A stretch of 64,000 nt of DNA, taken from positions 2,571,001-2,635,000 of the forward strand of contig NZ_CP068230.1 of the NCBI RefSeq assembly GCF_009183365.2, given 5' to 3'. Positions 8,957 to 16,975 of this stretch are shown one piece after another. The position numbers and the translations under genes are program-made. The notes below the pieces were generated by a model. It saw only the letters and a list, made by a program, of their open reading frames with translations. It did not search any database and had not been told where the DNA came from. Within the stretch, counting starts at the first letter, position 1. The number at the start of each line of letters is the position of its first letter. This DNA comes from Shewanella algae. GTDB taxonomy: Bacteria; Pseudomonadota; Gammaproteobacteria; Enterobacterales; Shewanellaceae.

Positions 8957-9341
8957 TTTCACCTCTTGGACCTTCTCCAGACACTTTTCCCTAACGCCGG
9001 GCAAAACTTCATGCCCGGCAGAAACGTCAGCGACACTGAAAACCCAACCCTTTCCACCCGTTAAACCATAAGCCTGACATGGCAGCAACTTGCAACCGAA
9101 TCTTGCAACGCTGACGGCAAGGTCTGAGTATTACGAATATAAAATTTTTCATACTCATTGTTGAGAATTTGATCTGCCTCAACAAATACCTTGGCTGAGT
9201 TTCTATAATCATCGCCGTATTAATAAGCGATGTAACTTAGCGCACTCATACAAATCACACCTTTTTGAATGCGCGGCAATGGAAAGTTAACCCTGTTAAC
9301 TGTTGCCAAATCTTCACTCAGTCTTTTTAGGGACTATTGAG
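8957..9341. other. nikR to TonB-receptor intergenic region
   Basis: Holds a GC-rich stem-loop (GCCGGGCA at 8996-9003, TGCCCGGC at 9012-9019) just after nikR without a T-tract, then the AT-rich candidate NikR operator at 9126-9156. I see no gene and no cobalamin-riboswitch-like elements. Confidence 0.55.
9126..9156. promoter_or_regulatory. Candidate NikR operator upstream of the TonB-dependent receptor
   Basis: Inverted repeat GAGTAT-N19-ATACTC. Inside it, the right half contains an exact TCATAC and the left half GTATTA, one mismatch from GTATGA. This resembles the E. coli NikR operator (GTATGA-N16-TCATAC) with spacing one base shorter. It also shares TATTACGAATA with the palindrome before nikR. 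It lies about 186 bases before the receptor start. Confidence 0.6.
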
Positions 9342-11291
9342 ATGTTTATAAGTTACTCTTTTAAGCGGGCACTGCCTTGGTTGCCCTTTGGTATTATTGC
9401 CGCCAATACACTGCTGGTGCCGGTTGGCCAGGCCGATGAAGCCATGGAGATCATCGCCGTCAACGGCACCCGCTATCAGGATGATTCTGTGTTGGCCCTC
9501 AGCCATACAGGCCAGAGTCTGACGGTTATCAGCCGCGACATGATAGTGTCGGCCGGTGCGGTGGACATCAACGAAATCCTCAACCAGTTTGTGCCAGGGC
9601 TCTTTGCCAACGGTCGCAATGGCCGCCACACCGATACCGACTACTCGCTTCAGGGCAGTCGCCCTGTGGATATACTCTGGCTATTGGACGGCAACCGCCT
9701 CAATAACCGCCTCTATGGCTCCACCTATACCGACAGCATTAACCCCATGATGATAGAACGTATTGAGGTGATCAAAGGCGCTCAGGGTTTGATCTACGGC
9801 TCGGATGCCATCGCCGGAGTGGTCAACATCATCACCCGCGACAGTCATGGCGAGCAAGGTGGCGAAGTCAACTTGAGCGCCGATACCCTCACCAGCTATG
9901 ATCTCGGCGCTTATGTCAGCGGCGGCAGCGATACTCTAAGCTACAGCCTCAGCGGCAGCTCCAGTCAATCGGACGGTTACGCATTCTGGGAAGATGACGA
10001 GTACTCGCCGGTAGCCGCAGAGGATAAAGACCGGGGTTATCGCATGATGAATATAGGCGGCAAGCTCAATTGGCAACCTTCTGCCCAGCACAAAATCACC
10101 CTGTTCGGCCAATACAATAATGGCGTGCTGGAGCGGCCTTTGGCCTACAGTGCCATCGTCTCGGAGAACGAGCGCAAACAGACACTGGCCTGGCTCGGTT
10201 GGCAATATCAGGCAACTGATAAGCTGAGCCTGGAGACCCGGCTTCACTATCAAAACTGGGACTCCTATTACTCTGAAATCACCCTGGAGCCGGATGGCAG
10301 CATGACTATCCCCTACCGGGATGCCTACTGGGGCTTTACCGACAAGGGCGCCAAGGTCAGCGGTCGTTATCAGGCAGATTCGGGGGACAGCTGGCTCGGC
10401 GGCATCGAGTGGCAAAGCTATTATGGCGCCGATGAAGTGATGGAGCTGCAAGCGCCCACCGACGATACCAAGGCCGCCTTTTTGCAATACAAGCCGCATT
10501 TTTCCGCCCTGCCCGGCACAGTGCTGGCGTTGGGGCTCAGGTATAACCGCCTGGCCAACAATGAAGATAAATGGGTGGCTTCACTGGGACTTGAACAGGA
10601 GCTTGGACAAAATTGGCAACTGAAAGCCGCCGTGGGCAATGGTTTTCGGCAACCCACTTCATCTGAGCTCTGGGCCAAGGTCGGTACCCTGGGCAACCCT
10701 GAACTTGAGAGTGAAGAGAGTATCAACACCAATCTGACCTTGGTCTATCAAGGCAACTTTACTTTCAGTGTCGAGGCTTACTGGCGCGAAACCGACAACC
10801 TGGTGGATAAACGGGAAATCGCCACCAATGTCTGGCAGTACGCCAACCTGGATGGCAAGGTTCGGGGTCAGGGGGTGGATATTCAATACATCATGAACCC
10901 GGCACAGGGCTGGCAACTTGAGCTATCCGGCAGTTATAACCGTGCCCGCGAGCGCGGCAAGGATCAGCAGATAGAGCGGATCCCGCAATACATGGGCTTT
11001 GCCCGCCTCAGTTGGGATGCCACTGATTCACTGAATCTTTATCTGCAGGGACGTTATGTCGGCGAGTTTACCGATTATGGCCTCAAGGCCGGCGACTATC
11101 TGCTGACAGGCATAGGCGCCGACTGGTGGTTGACCGCCAGCCAAAACCAGCAGTTAACACTGCGGATAGATAACCTGTTTGATGAGGACAACACCAGCGC
11201 TATTTTCAAACATGGGCACAAGGCCGAGTACCCTATCCCCACTCTGGGCGCACCGCGTACGGCGCAGCTAATCTACCGTTATCTGTTCTGA
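9342..11291 (+). CDS. TonB-dependent outer-membrane receptor, probably for nickel or a nickel complex
   Basis: About 649 residues: a signal peptide ending near PVGQADEA, a possible TonB box (MEIIAVNG), a plug domain (about 45-165, with IERIEVIKGAQGLIYGSDAIAGVVNIIT) and a C-terminal 22-strand barrel ending in the aromatic residue of LIYRYLF. I start at the ATG at 9342; an in-frame start at 9303 would put extra residues ahead of the signal. It follows nikR, and the region before it carries a NikR-like palindrome, so nickel uptake is the likeliest role. Vitamin B12 and siderophore receptors look similar in sequence, and nothing in the barrel decides the ligand. A terminator follows at once. Confidence 0.85.
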   Translation: MFISYSFKRALPWLPFGIIAANTLLVPVGQADEAMEIIAVNGTRYQDDSVLALSHTGQSLTVISRDMIVSAGAVDINEILNQFVPGLFANGRNGRHTDTDYSLQGSRPVDILWLLDGNRLNNRLYGSTYTDSINPMMIERIEVIKGAQGLIYGSDAIAGVVNIITRDSHGEQGGEVNLSADTLTSYDLGAYVSGGSDTLSYSLSGSSSQSDGYAFWEDDEYSPVAAEDKDRGYRMMNIGGKLNWQPSAQHKITLFGQYNNGVLERPLAYSAIVSENERKQTLAWLGWQYQATDKLSLETRLHYQNWDSYYSEITLEPDGSMTIPYRDAYWGFTDKGAKVSGRYQADSGDSWLGGIEWQSYYGADEVMELQAPTDDTKAAFLQYKPHFSALPGTVLALGLRYNRLANNEDKWVASLGLEQELGQNWQLKAAVGNGFRQPTSSELWAKVGTLGNPELESEESINTNLTLVYQGNFTFSVEAYWRETDNLVDKREIATNVWQYANLDGKVRGQGVDIQYIMNPAQGWQLELSGSYNRARERGKDQQIERIPQYMGFARLSWDATDSLNLYLQGRYVGEFTDYGLKAGDYLLTGIGADWWLTASQNQQLTLRIDNLFDEDNTSAIFKHGHKAEYPIPTLGAPRTAQLIYRYLF

Positions 11292-11314
11292 TGTGTTGCC
11301 TTCTTTAAAAGCGA

Positions 11315-11346
11315 GCCGCAGCCCCGTTGGAGGCTGCGGCTTTTTC
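11315..11346 (+). terminator. Rho-independent terminator after the TonB receptor
   Basis: GCCGCAGCC, an eight-base loop, GGCTGCGGC, then TTTTTC. A perfect nine-base-pair stem, 24 bases past the receptor stop. It may also slow the convergent kinase transcript. Confidence 0.9.
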
Positions 11347-11386
11347 TTTCTGCTCGGCTTATTACTTGTTTTTGCTCGACTAACTC

Positions 11387-12778
11387 TTAGCCAGGCAAAA
11401 TGATCCGCACATCCAAGCCACGTTCAGTGCCCGGTTGAATACTCAACTTACCCTTATGCAACTCGACAATTTGAGCACTGATAGACAGGCCAAGACCCGC
11501 GCCAGGAACTGACTCATCGGCAATCCGGAAAAAGCGCTCAGTCAACTGCCGACACTGCTCCAATGGCAGGCCTGGTCCTGAGTCCAGCACCTGGATAACC
11601 ACTTGTTTGCTCTCTTGGCGCCCCTCTTGCCAGCAACTGACTTTGATTGGCTGATCTTTGCCCGAATACTTACAGGCATTTTCCAGCAGGTTTTTCAGCA
11701 CCAGTTTCATATAGAAGGGGTCGACACTGACACTCACCTCTTCCGGCAATTCCAGCTGCCAACTGTAATCGGCAATCAGCGGCAGCAGTTGATCCAGCAC
11801 TTCCTGCACCATTACCGCCACCGGCGTTTGCGCCACTTCCAGCTCGGACAGGGATTCCACCCGAGACAGCAACAGCAACTGCTCTACCATATGGGTCATC
11901 TGGCCAATGCCTGTGTCTATGGCATTGAGGTGCAGCTGCTGCTCGGCCTCTGTCTTGGCCTGTTGCCAGCCCTGACGGTGCAGTTTAATGACCGCCAGCG
12001 GGGTTTTGAGCTCATGCGCCGCATCGGCGCTGAAACGCCGCTCCCGCGCCAGATTATCGCTGATGCGGGTGATATAGGTATTGAGCGCGTCCTGCACAGG
12101 TACCAACTCTTTCGGCAGTTGCAGGGACAGCGGCCGCATATCCGCAGGGCTGCGGAGTTTGAGCCTGGCCGCCAGGCTCTCCAGCGGTTGCAGCAACCAA
12201 TAGGAGAGAAACACCATCAGCAACGCCACTGCCGGCACCACCAACGCCGGGCCGATAAAGCTGTTGCCCATGATCTGCTCCACCAGCTCACCGCGCACAT
12301 CGTCTCTTTGGCCGGTAATGATCCATACGCCCAGCTCATCGGAGAAATAACTGAGCAGATGCCAAAGCTCACCCTGGTAATAACGCTTGTGGTAACCGCG
12401 CTCAAATGGCGCCATGGGCTCAATGTCGCTGTTATCCGACCTTGCCATCAGTTGTTTGGCCGGGGTCCACATCTGATAGGCGAGTTTCAGCTCATAACTC
12501 AGCTCAGTGGCATCGGCCTGCTCGGTAAAGGTATTAACCTTGCCCGGGTTTACACTCAGGATCAGTGGGTTTTCCAACATGTCCAGGCGATGACCCCGCC
12601 CCTGGGCACCATAGAACATCTCCAGCATCTTGGCACTTTGCAGCATCTGGGCATCGAACAGCTCCTCTATCTGGCGGCGAGAGTCCTGGGTGTTGAGGTA
12701 ACTGCTGATGCCTACCGAGAGGCAGATGCCAAGCAGCATCAATGCCATCATCACCAGACGCAGGGATACCCGGCTCAT
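11387..12778 (-). CDS. Sensor histidine kinase (QseC/PmrB-like)
   Basis: Inner-membrane sensor of 463 residues. A first helix (about 7-27) and a second (about 185-205, VVPAVALLMVFLSYWLL) flank a periplasmic domain of about 155 residues. A HAMP-like linker, HisKA with AHELKTPLAVIKLH (phosphoacceptor His) and the HATPase boxes follow: NLLENACKYS (N), LDSGPGLP (G1) and GAGLGLSIS (G2). It overlaps the upstream response regulator by four bases (ATGA). The periplasmic part shows no metal-binding cluster that would name a signal. QseC and PmrB are the nearest architectures; the stimulus is unknown. Confidence 0.9.
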   Translation of the reverse strand: MSRVSLRLVMMALMLLGICLSVGISSYLNTQDSRRQIEELFDAQMLQSAKMLEMFYGAQGRGHRLDMLENPLILSVNPGKVNTFTEQADATELSYELKLAYQMWTPAKQLMARSDNSDIEPMAPFERGYHKRYYQGELWHLLSYFSDELGVWIITGQRDDVRGELVEQIMGNSFIGPALVVPAVALLMVFLSYWLLQPLESLAARLKLRSPADMRPLSLQLPKELVPVQDALNTYITRISDNLARERRFSADAAHELKTPLAVIKLHRQGWQQAKTEAEQQLHLNAIDTGIGQMTHMVEQLLLLSRVESLSELEVAQTPVAVMVQEVLDQLLPLIADYSWQLELPEEVSVSVDPFYMKLVLKNLLENACKYSGKDQPIKVSCWQEGRQESKQVVIQVLDSGPGLPLEQCRQLTERFFRIADESVPGAGLGLSISAQIVELHKGKLSIQPGTERGLDVRIILPG

Positions 12779-13434
12779 TCTACTGCCACCAAGGTATAGC
12801 CTATGCCGCGCACTGTCTTGATAAGCTCATTGGCGGTTTTTTTACGCAGGTGATGAATATGCACCTCAATGGAATTACTGCCGACCTCGTCCCAACCATA
12901 GGTCAGCTGCTCAAGCTGATTGCGGCTGAGCACCCTGCCACTGGACTGGGCCAGTTCTAGCAGTAATTGATATTCGCGCCGCGACACCTGAATATGATGG
13001 CCGCGAAACAACACCTGATGGGCATCCATATCGATAATCAGTGCCCCCACTTCCAAACGGTTTTGATTCAGACCATGTTGCCGTCTGACAATCGCCTTGA
13101 TTCTGGCCACCAGCTCCCGCACATCGAAGGGTTTGGCCAGATAGTCATCGGCGCCGAGATCCAAGCAGGCAAGCTTGGTATCAAAGTCGGTGTTGGCGGT
13201 CAACACTATGGTCGGGGTATCTATGCCGCGGCGGCGCCATTGGGTCAGTAGTTGGCGGCCATTGCCATCAGGCAAGCCCAAATCCAGCACTATGGCACTG
13301 AAGGTTTCATTAATCACAGCCGCCTCGGCTTGTTTGATACTGGTGACGTGATCCACCTGCATATCCAACTTGGCAAGGCTAAGCAATATCCCCTGAGCCA
13401 ACAACTCATTGTCTTCTATCAGCAATATTCTCAT
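12775..13434 (-). CDS. OmpR/PhoB-family response regulator (QseB/PmrA-like)
   Basis: A 219-residue two-domain regulator. The receiver domain (about 1-115) has the acidic pair (LLIEDNE), the phosphoacceptor Asp in IVLDLGLPDGNG, and the conserved Thr and Lys (VLTANTD, YLAKPFD). A winged-helix DNA-binding domain fills the C-terminus (SRREYQLLLELAQ, NSIEVHIHHLRKK). It is the first gene of a leftward pair with the sensor kinase. Regulatory targets cannot be read from the sequence; the nearby nik and apbE genes have no obvious direct-repeat sites for it. Confidence 0.92.
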   Translation of the reverse strand: MRILLIEDNELLAQGILLSLAKLDMQVDHVTSIKQAEAAVINETFSAIVLDLGLPDGNGRQLLTQWRRRGIDTPTIVLTANTDFDTKLACLDLGADDYLAKPFDVRELVARIKAIVRRQHGLNQNRLEVGALIIDMDAHQVLFRGHHIQVSRREYQLLLELAQSSGRVLSRNQLEQLTYGWDEVGSNSIEVHIHHLRKKTANELIKTVRGIGYTLVAVE

Positions 13435-13599
13435 GGGTATAACATCCGGTTTAGGTTGCCCCTATTTCGCAGCAGCGGCGCGCCTGTGTCAAGCTGAAGG
13501 CAAGAATCAAGCGGCCCAAAAAAAGCTCAAATGGCAGCATAGTTACAAATAGTCAAAGAGGAGGCTGCTGATTTCGGCAATCGCGCCTCATTGAAGCGG

Positions 13600-14562
13600 T
13601 TATCTGATGACGCTGTACTCCAGCTGCTGCGCCTTGAGAAAATCTTCTGCCGCCGCGCCCTTTAATATGGCGAGGGTCGCCAACATGCCTGCCGTGATGC
13701 AGCTCGCGGCCTGAACCGTCACACTACGGGGCGCGCCCTGCACAGGGTAACCGCTACGGGGATCCAGGATATGACCATAGCGGCGCCCCTGATGTTCAAT
13801 AAAGCGGCGACTGTCACCACTGGTGGCCAATGCGCCCATGTTGAGCGATATCAGCTCCGCTGCCCGGTCAAGATTGGCAGGGTCTTCAATCCCCACCTGC
13901 CAACATCTGTTACCACTGACGGCGATATCGCCACCGAGATTGACCAGCACCTCGGTGGTTGAGGCCTGGGTCATGCACAGCCCGGCAACCCTATCGGCGG
14001 CATATTCTTTTACCAGGCCGCCGAAGTCCAACGCCATGGCCTCTGGCAGCATAACCCAGGGCGGCTCTGTTATTTCTTGGACGCTTTTGTCTTCAGCCCT
14101 GTCATCAAAATGGGGACTGAACTTGAGGTGTTGAAAGCCCACCCGGGACAAGGCATTTTTGATATCAGTCGAGCTCGGCAACGAAGTTTCTGACCTATTT
14201 CCCTTTTCAAAACACCAGAGCGCGAGCAGGGGGCCAGCGGTGATATCAAATAAGCCCTCACTCAGTTGCCAGCAGCGTTTGGCAAACTGCAGCAACGCCA
14301 CCGCCTCGCTGTCCAGCATAAAAGGCGCTCCGGCTGAATGATTGAGCCGCCATAGCCAGTTGCCCGCTAAAAAGCGGCTGTACTTCTGCTCAAGCCTTTG
14401 GCATTCCGTGATAGCGGCTTGAGTGAGGCTGAGCGCCAAACGCTCGTCACCGCTTGCAATCAGTAGCTCGCAGGGGCTGGCCATGGCGCAAAAACGGCCT
14501 CGGAAACCAAAGTCGGTACGGCTAAGGCTCATCTCTGGTGCTGAGGTGTGACTCTTGGTCAA
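13600..14562 (-). CDS. apbE: FAD:protein FMN transferase (ApbE family)
   Basis: Enzyme of 320 residues that transfers FMN from FAD to a Thr or Ser in target proteins exported across the inner membrane. Family motifs are DFGGLVKEYAADRV, VNLGGDIAVSG and YGHILDPRSGYPV. The usual AD-x-x-x-T metal motif near the C-terminus is TAGMLAT here, with Gly in place of the metal-binding Asp. The start is a TTG at 14562 with GGAGG ten bases upstream; an ATG at 14532 lacks a ribosome site. No clear signal peptide or lipobox is seen, which is odd for an enzyme of this family. It is the last gene of the tlpA-DUF4266-DUF3570-apbE operon, and the adjacent DUF3570 protein carries a matching target motif. Confidence 0.88.
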   Translation of the reverse strand: MTKSHTSAPEMSLSRTDFGFRGRFCAMASPCELLIASGDERLALSLTQAAITECQRLEQKYSRFLAGNWLWRLNHSAGAPFMLDSEAVALLQFAKRCWQLSEGLFDITAGPLLALWCFEKGNRSETSLPSSTDIKNALSRVGFQHLKFSPHFDDRAEDKSVQEITEPPWVMLPEAMALDFGGLVKEYAADRVAGLCMTQASTTEVLVNLGGDIAVSGNRCWQVGIEDPANLDRAAELISLNMGALATSGDSRRFIEHQGRRYGHILDPRSGYPVQGAPRSVTVQAASCITAGMLATLAILKGAAAEDFLKAQQLEYSVIR

Positions 14563-14589
14563 AGGCTGCTTCCCTCCACTTTCTGTTGA

Positions 14590-15939
14590 TTAAAAGCGGT
14601 AGCTGAGCTGGGCAATCACCGCCCTGAGTCTTGGAAACAGCTGCATATTGCCAAGCTCACCGGGCAATAAGGTGCCGTTGTTTTCACTCTGCTGCTGATA
14701 ATATTCCAGGCGGTAGCTGAGCTCGCGACCCTCGCCGAGCTTATGCCCGAGCTTAACTCCGAGCGTATAGGCTTGCAGCTCACCAAGGCGGTGGTCTGCA
14801 CTGGCGAATTCAGCTGAATAGCCGGAGATTGAGCCCTCATTCTGGAGCAACAAGGGCCGATAAAAGGATGCCGCACTCTGGCGGTAATAGCGCAGATGCA
14901 ATTGGCCATAAAAGCCATCAGAGAAATAGTGCCTGAAGTGACTTTCCAGCGTATGGGAATCCAGCTGCCAATCATCAAAAGTGTAGCGCCAGGAAAGGTC
15001 CAGCACGCCCCTATCGAGCGCTCCCTTGAGCAGCAAAAACAGGCTCTGCTTTTGCCGTGAGTCCGGCCTGGATTCATAAAGGTAACTCTGGGTGACACCC
15101 AGATTGTCCACCAGGCTCAGCACCTTGTAGGGGTCAGTCTGGTACCCCTTAACCAGGGAAAAACCATAGTTGCCCTGCAGTAGCCAGCGACGGTTGAGCA
15201 CCTGGGTAAAACCCAGCAGCAGATCCAGGGTTTGCTTATGATCCGATCCGCCTTCTCTACTGGCCTCAAAGGCTTGTCTGAAGGCCGTTTCCGAGTCGTA
15301 GTCCACTCTTCTTGCCATGGTTGCAAGCGGCAAAGGTCGGCCGCCGACCGGATCTATGGTATCCAGGCCATAAGCCAACGCCAGGGATGCGGTACTGTTG
15401 TTCTTGTTGAAGCTATGCTCCAGGGCGCCATTGACGCCGAGCGAAGTGTAATCATATTCCCGTGAGCCATAAACGCCGCCGGCCAGCTGCCAGCTATTTT
15501 CAAAGAGCTTGTACCAAGCGGCACTCAGTTGCAGCCGCTTGTCATCAAAGCTGTCATCCAACACCTGCTCACCGGCAGCTATCTGATATTCGCCGTTGCC
15601 GGAAGGCCGGGTCAGGGTTTGGCTCTGTTGCTGCATTACGGCGCCCGTGGCCGATGCGCCGCTCAGGCTGTCGAACACCAGTTTGATATCCAGGCCGCTG
15701 CTATCATCAAATTCGCCTTTGGCCAGCAGTACCGCCTCAAGAGTCGTCACCCTGTCCTGCTCGCCGTAAAACATCAACGCGGCTTCCAACTGCCAATCGG
15801 TAGCCTTGTCGGCACTTTTATCCGGGAAGCTGAGGTTATTGTCTCCGGCATACGTCGCACCACTGGCTAGCAGTGAGCTGCTGGCCAGTGTCAGCGCTGC
15901 GGCAATATTGGTTTCGCCCTTTTGCCGCTTCAATTGCAT
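14590..15939 (-). CDS. DUF3570 outer-membrane protein with a flavinylation-like motif
   Basis: A 449-residue protein: N-terminal signal peptide (AAALTLASSSLLASGATYA), then a run of alternating amphipathic strands ending in Phe (LSYRF), consistent with an outer-membrane beta-barrel of the DUF3570 family. Residues 90-96 read DSLSGAS, which matches the ApbE target consensus D-x-x-(S/T)-G-A-(S/T), with Ser96 the candidate FMN site. The start ATG lies inside the last codons of the DUF4266 gene (ten-base overlap), so the two are probably co-translated. The apbE gene follows 27 bases later. The family has no established function; a flavin-carrying electron-transfer or metal-reduction role is my inference. 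Confidence 0.85.
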   Translation of the reverse strand: MQLKRQKGETNIAAALTLASSSLLASGATYAGDNNLSFPDKSADKATDWQLEAALMFYGEQDRVTTLEAVLLAKGEFDDSSGLDIKLVFDSLSGASATGAVMQQQSQTLTRPSGNGEYQIAAGEQVLDDSFDDKRLQLSAAWYKLFENSWQLAGGVYGSREYDYTSLGVNGALEHSFNKNNSTASLALAYGLDTIDPVGGRPLPLATMARRVDYDSETAFRQAFEASREGGSDHKQTLDLLLGFTQVLNRRWLLQGNYGFSLVKGYQTDPYKVLSLVDNLGVTQSYLYESRPDSRQKQSLFLLLKGALDRGVLDLSWRYTFDDWQLDSHTLESHFRHYFSDGFYGQLHLRYYRQSAASFYRPLLLQNEGSISGYSAEFASADHRLGELQAYTLGVKLGHKLGEGRELSYRLEYYQQQSENNGTLLPGELGNMQLFPRLRAVIAQLSYRF

Positions 15940-16154
15940 CCACAGCCTCCTCCGGCGAATGCGCGGCCGCCACTGGCTCCCTCTTTACTGAAGTAGATAT
16001 GATCGTCCAGCGCCAAGTCCAGCCTTTCGTGTGCCAGCGACATATCCTCTCTCGCCAACTGATCCCGCTCCCAAGGTTCAACCCCGAGTTGAGCACAAGC
16101 TGTCAACCCAAGAGTGGCAATAAGCGATAAGCCCAATAAACGCATCCTACGCAT
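15930..16154 (-). CDS. DUF4266 small lipoprotein
   Basis: A 74-residue protein with a lipoprotein signal (LLGLSLIATLGLTAC; lipobox LTAC, Cys20). A conserved central helix follows (WERDQLAREDMSLAHERLD), and the glycine-rich C-terminus ends GGGCGCN. The two terminal cysteines are the striking feature and could bind metal, form a disulfide reduced by the TlpA-like neighbour, or be modified. It sits between tlpA and the DUF3570 gene, overlapping the latter. DUF4266 and DUF3570 genes are commonly found together. The function is not known; coupling to the barrel protein is the best contextual guess. Confidence 0.85.
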   Translation of the reverse strand: MRRMRLLGLSLIATLGLTACAQLGVEPWERDQLAREDMSLAHERLDLALDDHIYFSKEGASGGRAFAGGGCGCN

Positions 16155-16157
16155 CTG

Positions 16158-16655
16158 TTACTCCTTTAACGCACGCTTGAGTTCAGCCTCATACTGGCTT
16201 TGTCGCTCGGTGAAAAAACCAACATGGCTACCGAGCAGTTTTCCATCCCGGTCAAATAGAAAACTTGACGGCATCCCCTGCAAGTCTAGCCTGCGTGCCA
16301 GTCGCCCTTCAGGGTCATAAAGCACATCAAAGTCGGCATCCAGTTGCTGGAGAAACTCTCTACCTAATTGGGAGTCAGTGTCCAGATTCACCGCGATTAT
16401 GGCGAGGTCCGTCTCTCGGTATTTGTGATGCATATGCTGCATCCATGGGAACGACTTGCGACATGGCGCACACCACGAGGCCCAGAAGTCCAAATAAATC
16501 ACCTTACCCTTGTAGTCATTGAGGCTGACTTGAGTTCCATCATCACGGCTTAACGCCAGCGCCAATGGGGACTGCAGCGTTTCTGCCTGTCCCAAGCCAC
16601 AAATAAGCAACATGAGTATCACAAATGACAGTTGCGACAATTTTTTGGCCTTCAT
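16158..16655 (-). CDS. TlpA-like periplasmic thioredoxin
   Basis: Secreted thioredoxin-fold protein of 165 residues. It has a signal peptide (LSFVILMLLICGLGQAE) and then a TlpA/ResA-type domain with the active site WASWCAPCRKSFP and the family insertion before it (GKVIYLDF). The cis-Pro loop is GMPSSF. GAGGAA precedes the start. As first gene of the leftward operon with DUF4266, DUF3570 and apbE, it is well placed to reduce the two terminal cysteines of DUF4266 or other periplasmic disulfides. It is divergent from hyaA and shares a promoter region that contains two FNR-type boxes. Confidence 0.9.
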   Translation of the reverse strand: MKAKKLSQLSFVILMLLICGLGQAETLQSPLALALSRDDGTQVSLNDYKGKVIYLDFWASWCAPCRKSFPWMQHMHHKYRETDLAIIAVNLDTDSQLGREFLQQLDADFDVLYDPEGRLARRLDLQGMPSSFLFDRDGKLLGSHVGFFTERQSQYEAELKRALKE

Positions 16656-16813
16656 CAGTTGGTTCCTCGACGTAAACTTGCAGTCTGTGGCTGCTACTTT
16701 AAAAAAACAGCCATAAAACGGATAGATAAGGATTTTAAGTTTGCCAATCAGTAAATCTTAAATGCCCAAAAAGAGATAGTTGGACAATTTGTCCACTATT
16801 AACAATAGCCATT

Positions 16814-16827
16814 TTGATCCCGATCAT
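16814..16827. promoter_or_regulatory. FNR/EtrA-like box, distal
   Basis: TTGATCCCGATCAT matches the FNR consensus TTGAT-N4-ATCAA at nine of ten positions. It lies about 160 bases from both tlpA and hyaA starts, so it could serve either operon or support the proximal box. Confidence 0.6.
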
Positions 16828-16873
16828 GTAATGAAAAAGTAAACATATCAAAAATCACACCCAGACAGAAATC

Positions 16874-16887
16874 TTGATGCATATCAA
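16874..16887. promoter_or_regulatory. Perfect FNR/EtrA box of the hydrogenase promoter
   Basis: TTGATGCATATCAA is a perfect FNR consensus. With TACACT at 16910-16915 as minus-10, the start would be near 16922 and the box would be centred at about minus 41.5, the classic activating position. This predicts anaerobic induction of the hya-hyp operon. Confidence 0.8.
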
Positions 16888-16975
16888 CTTTAATGAGTCA
16901 GTTGCGACCTACACTCATAGGCGTGATTTGTATGAGTTAAAAGCTATTACATTCTTATAAATAAAAGGTTCAACC

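Larger units (their letters stand above)
16656..16975. promoter_or_regulatory. Divergent tlpA-hyaA promoter region
   Basis: AT-rich 320-base region between the leftward tlpA operon and the rightward hydrogenase operon. It contains two FNR/EtrA-type boxes, centred at 16820.5 and 16880.5, exactly 60 bases apart (see separate entries). A TACACT at 16910-16915 is a fair minus-10 for hyaA. Confidence 0.7.

Noticed and set aside
8957..9341. Possible cobalamin riboswitch before the TonB receptor
   Set aside because: No B12-box-like segment seen; the NikR-like palindrome explains the region better.
11603..12799. 398-residue rightward open frame
   Set aside because: It is antisense to the sensor kinase, with His/Gln-rich shadow composition.
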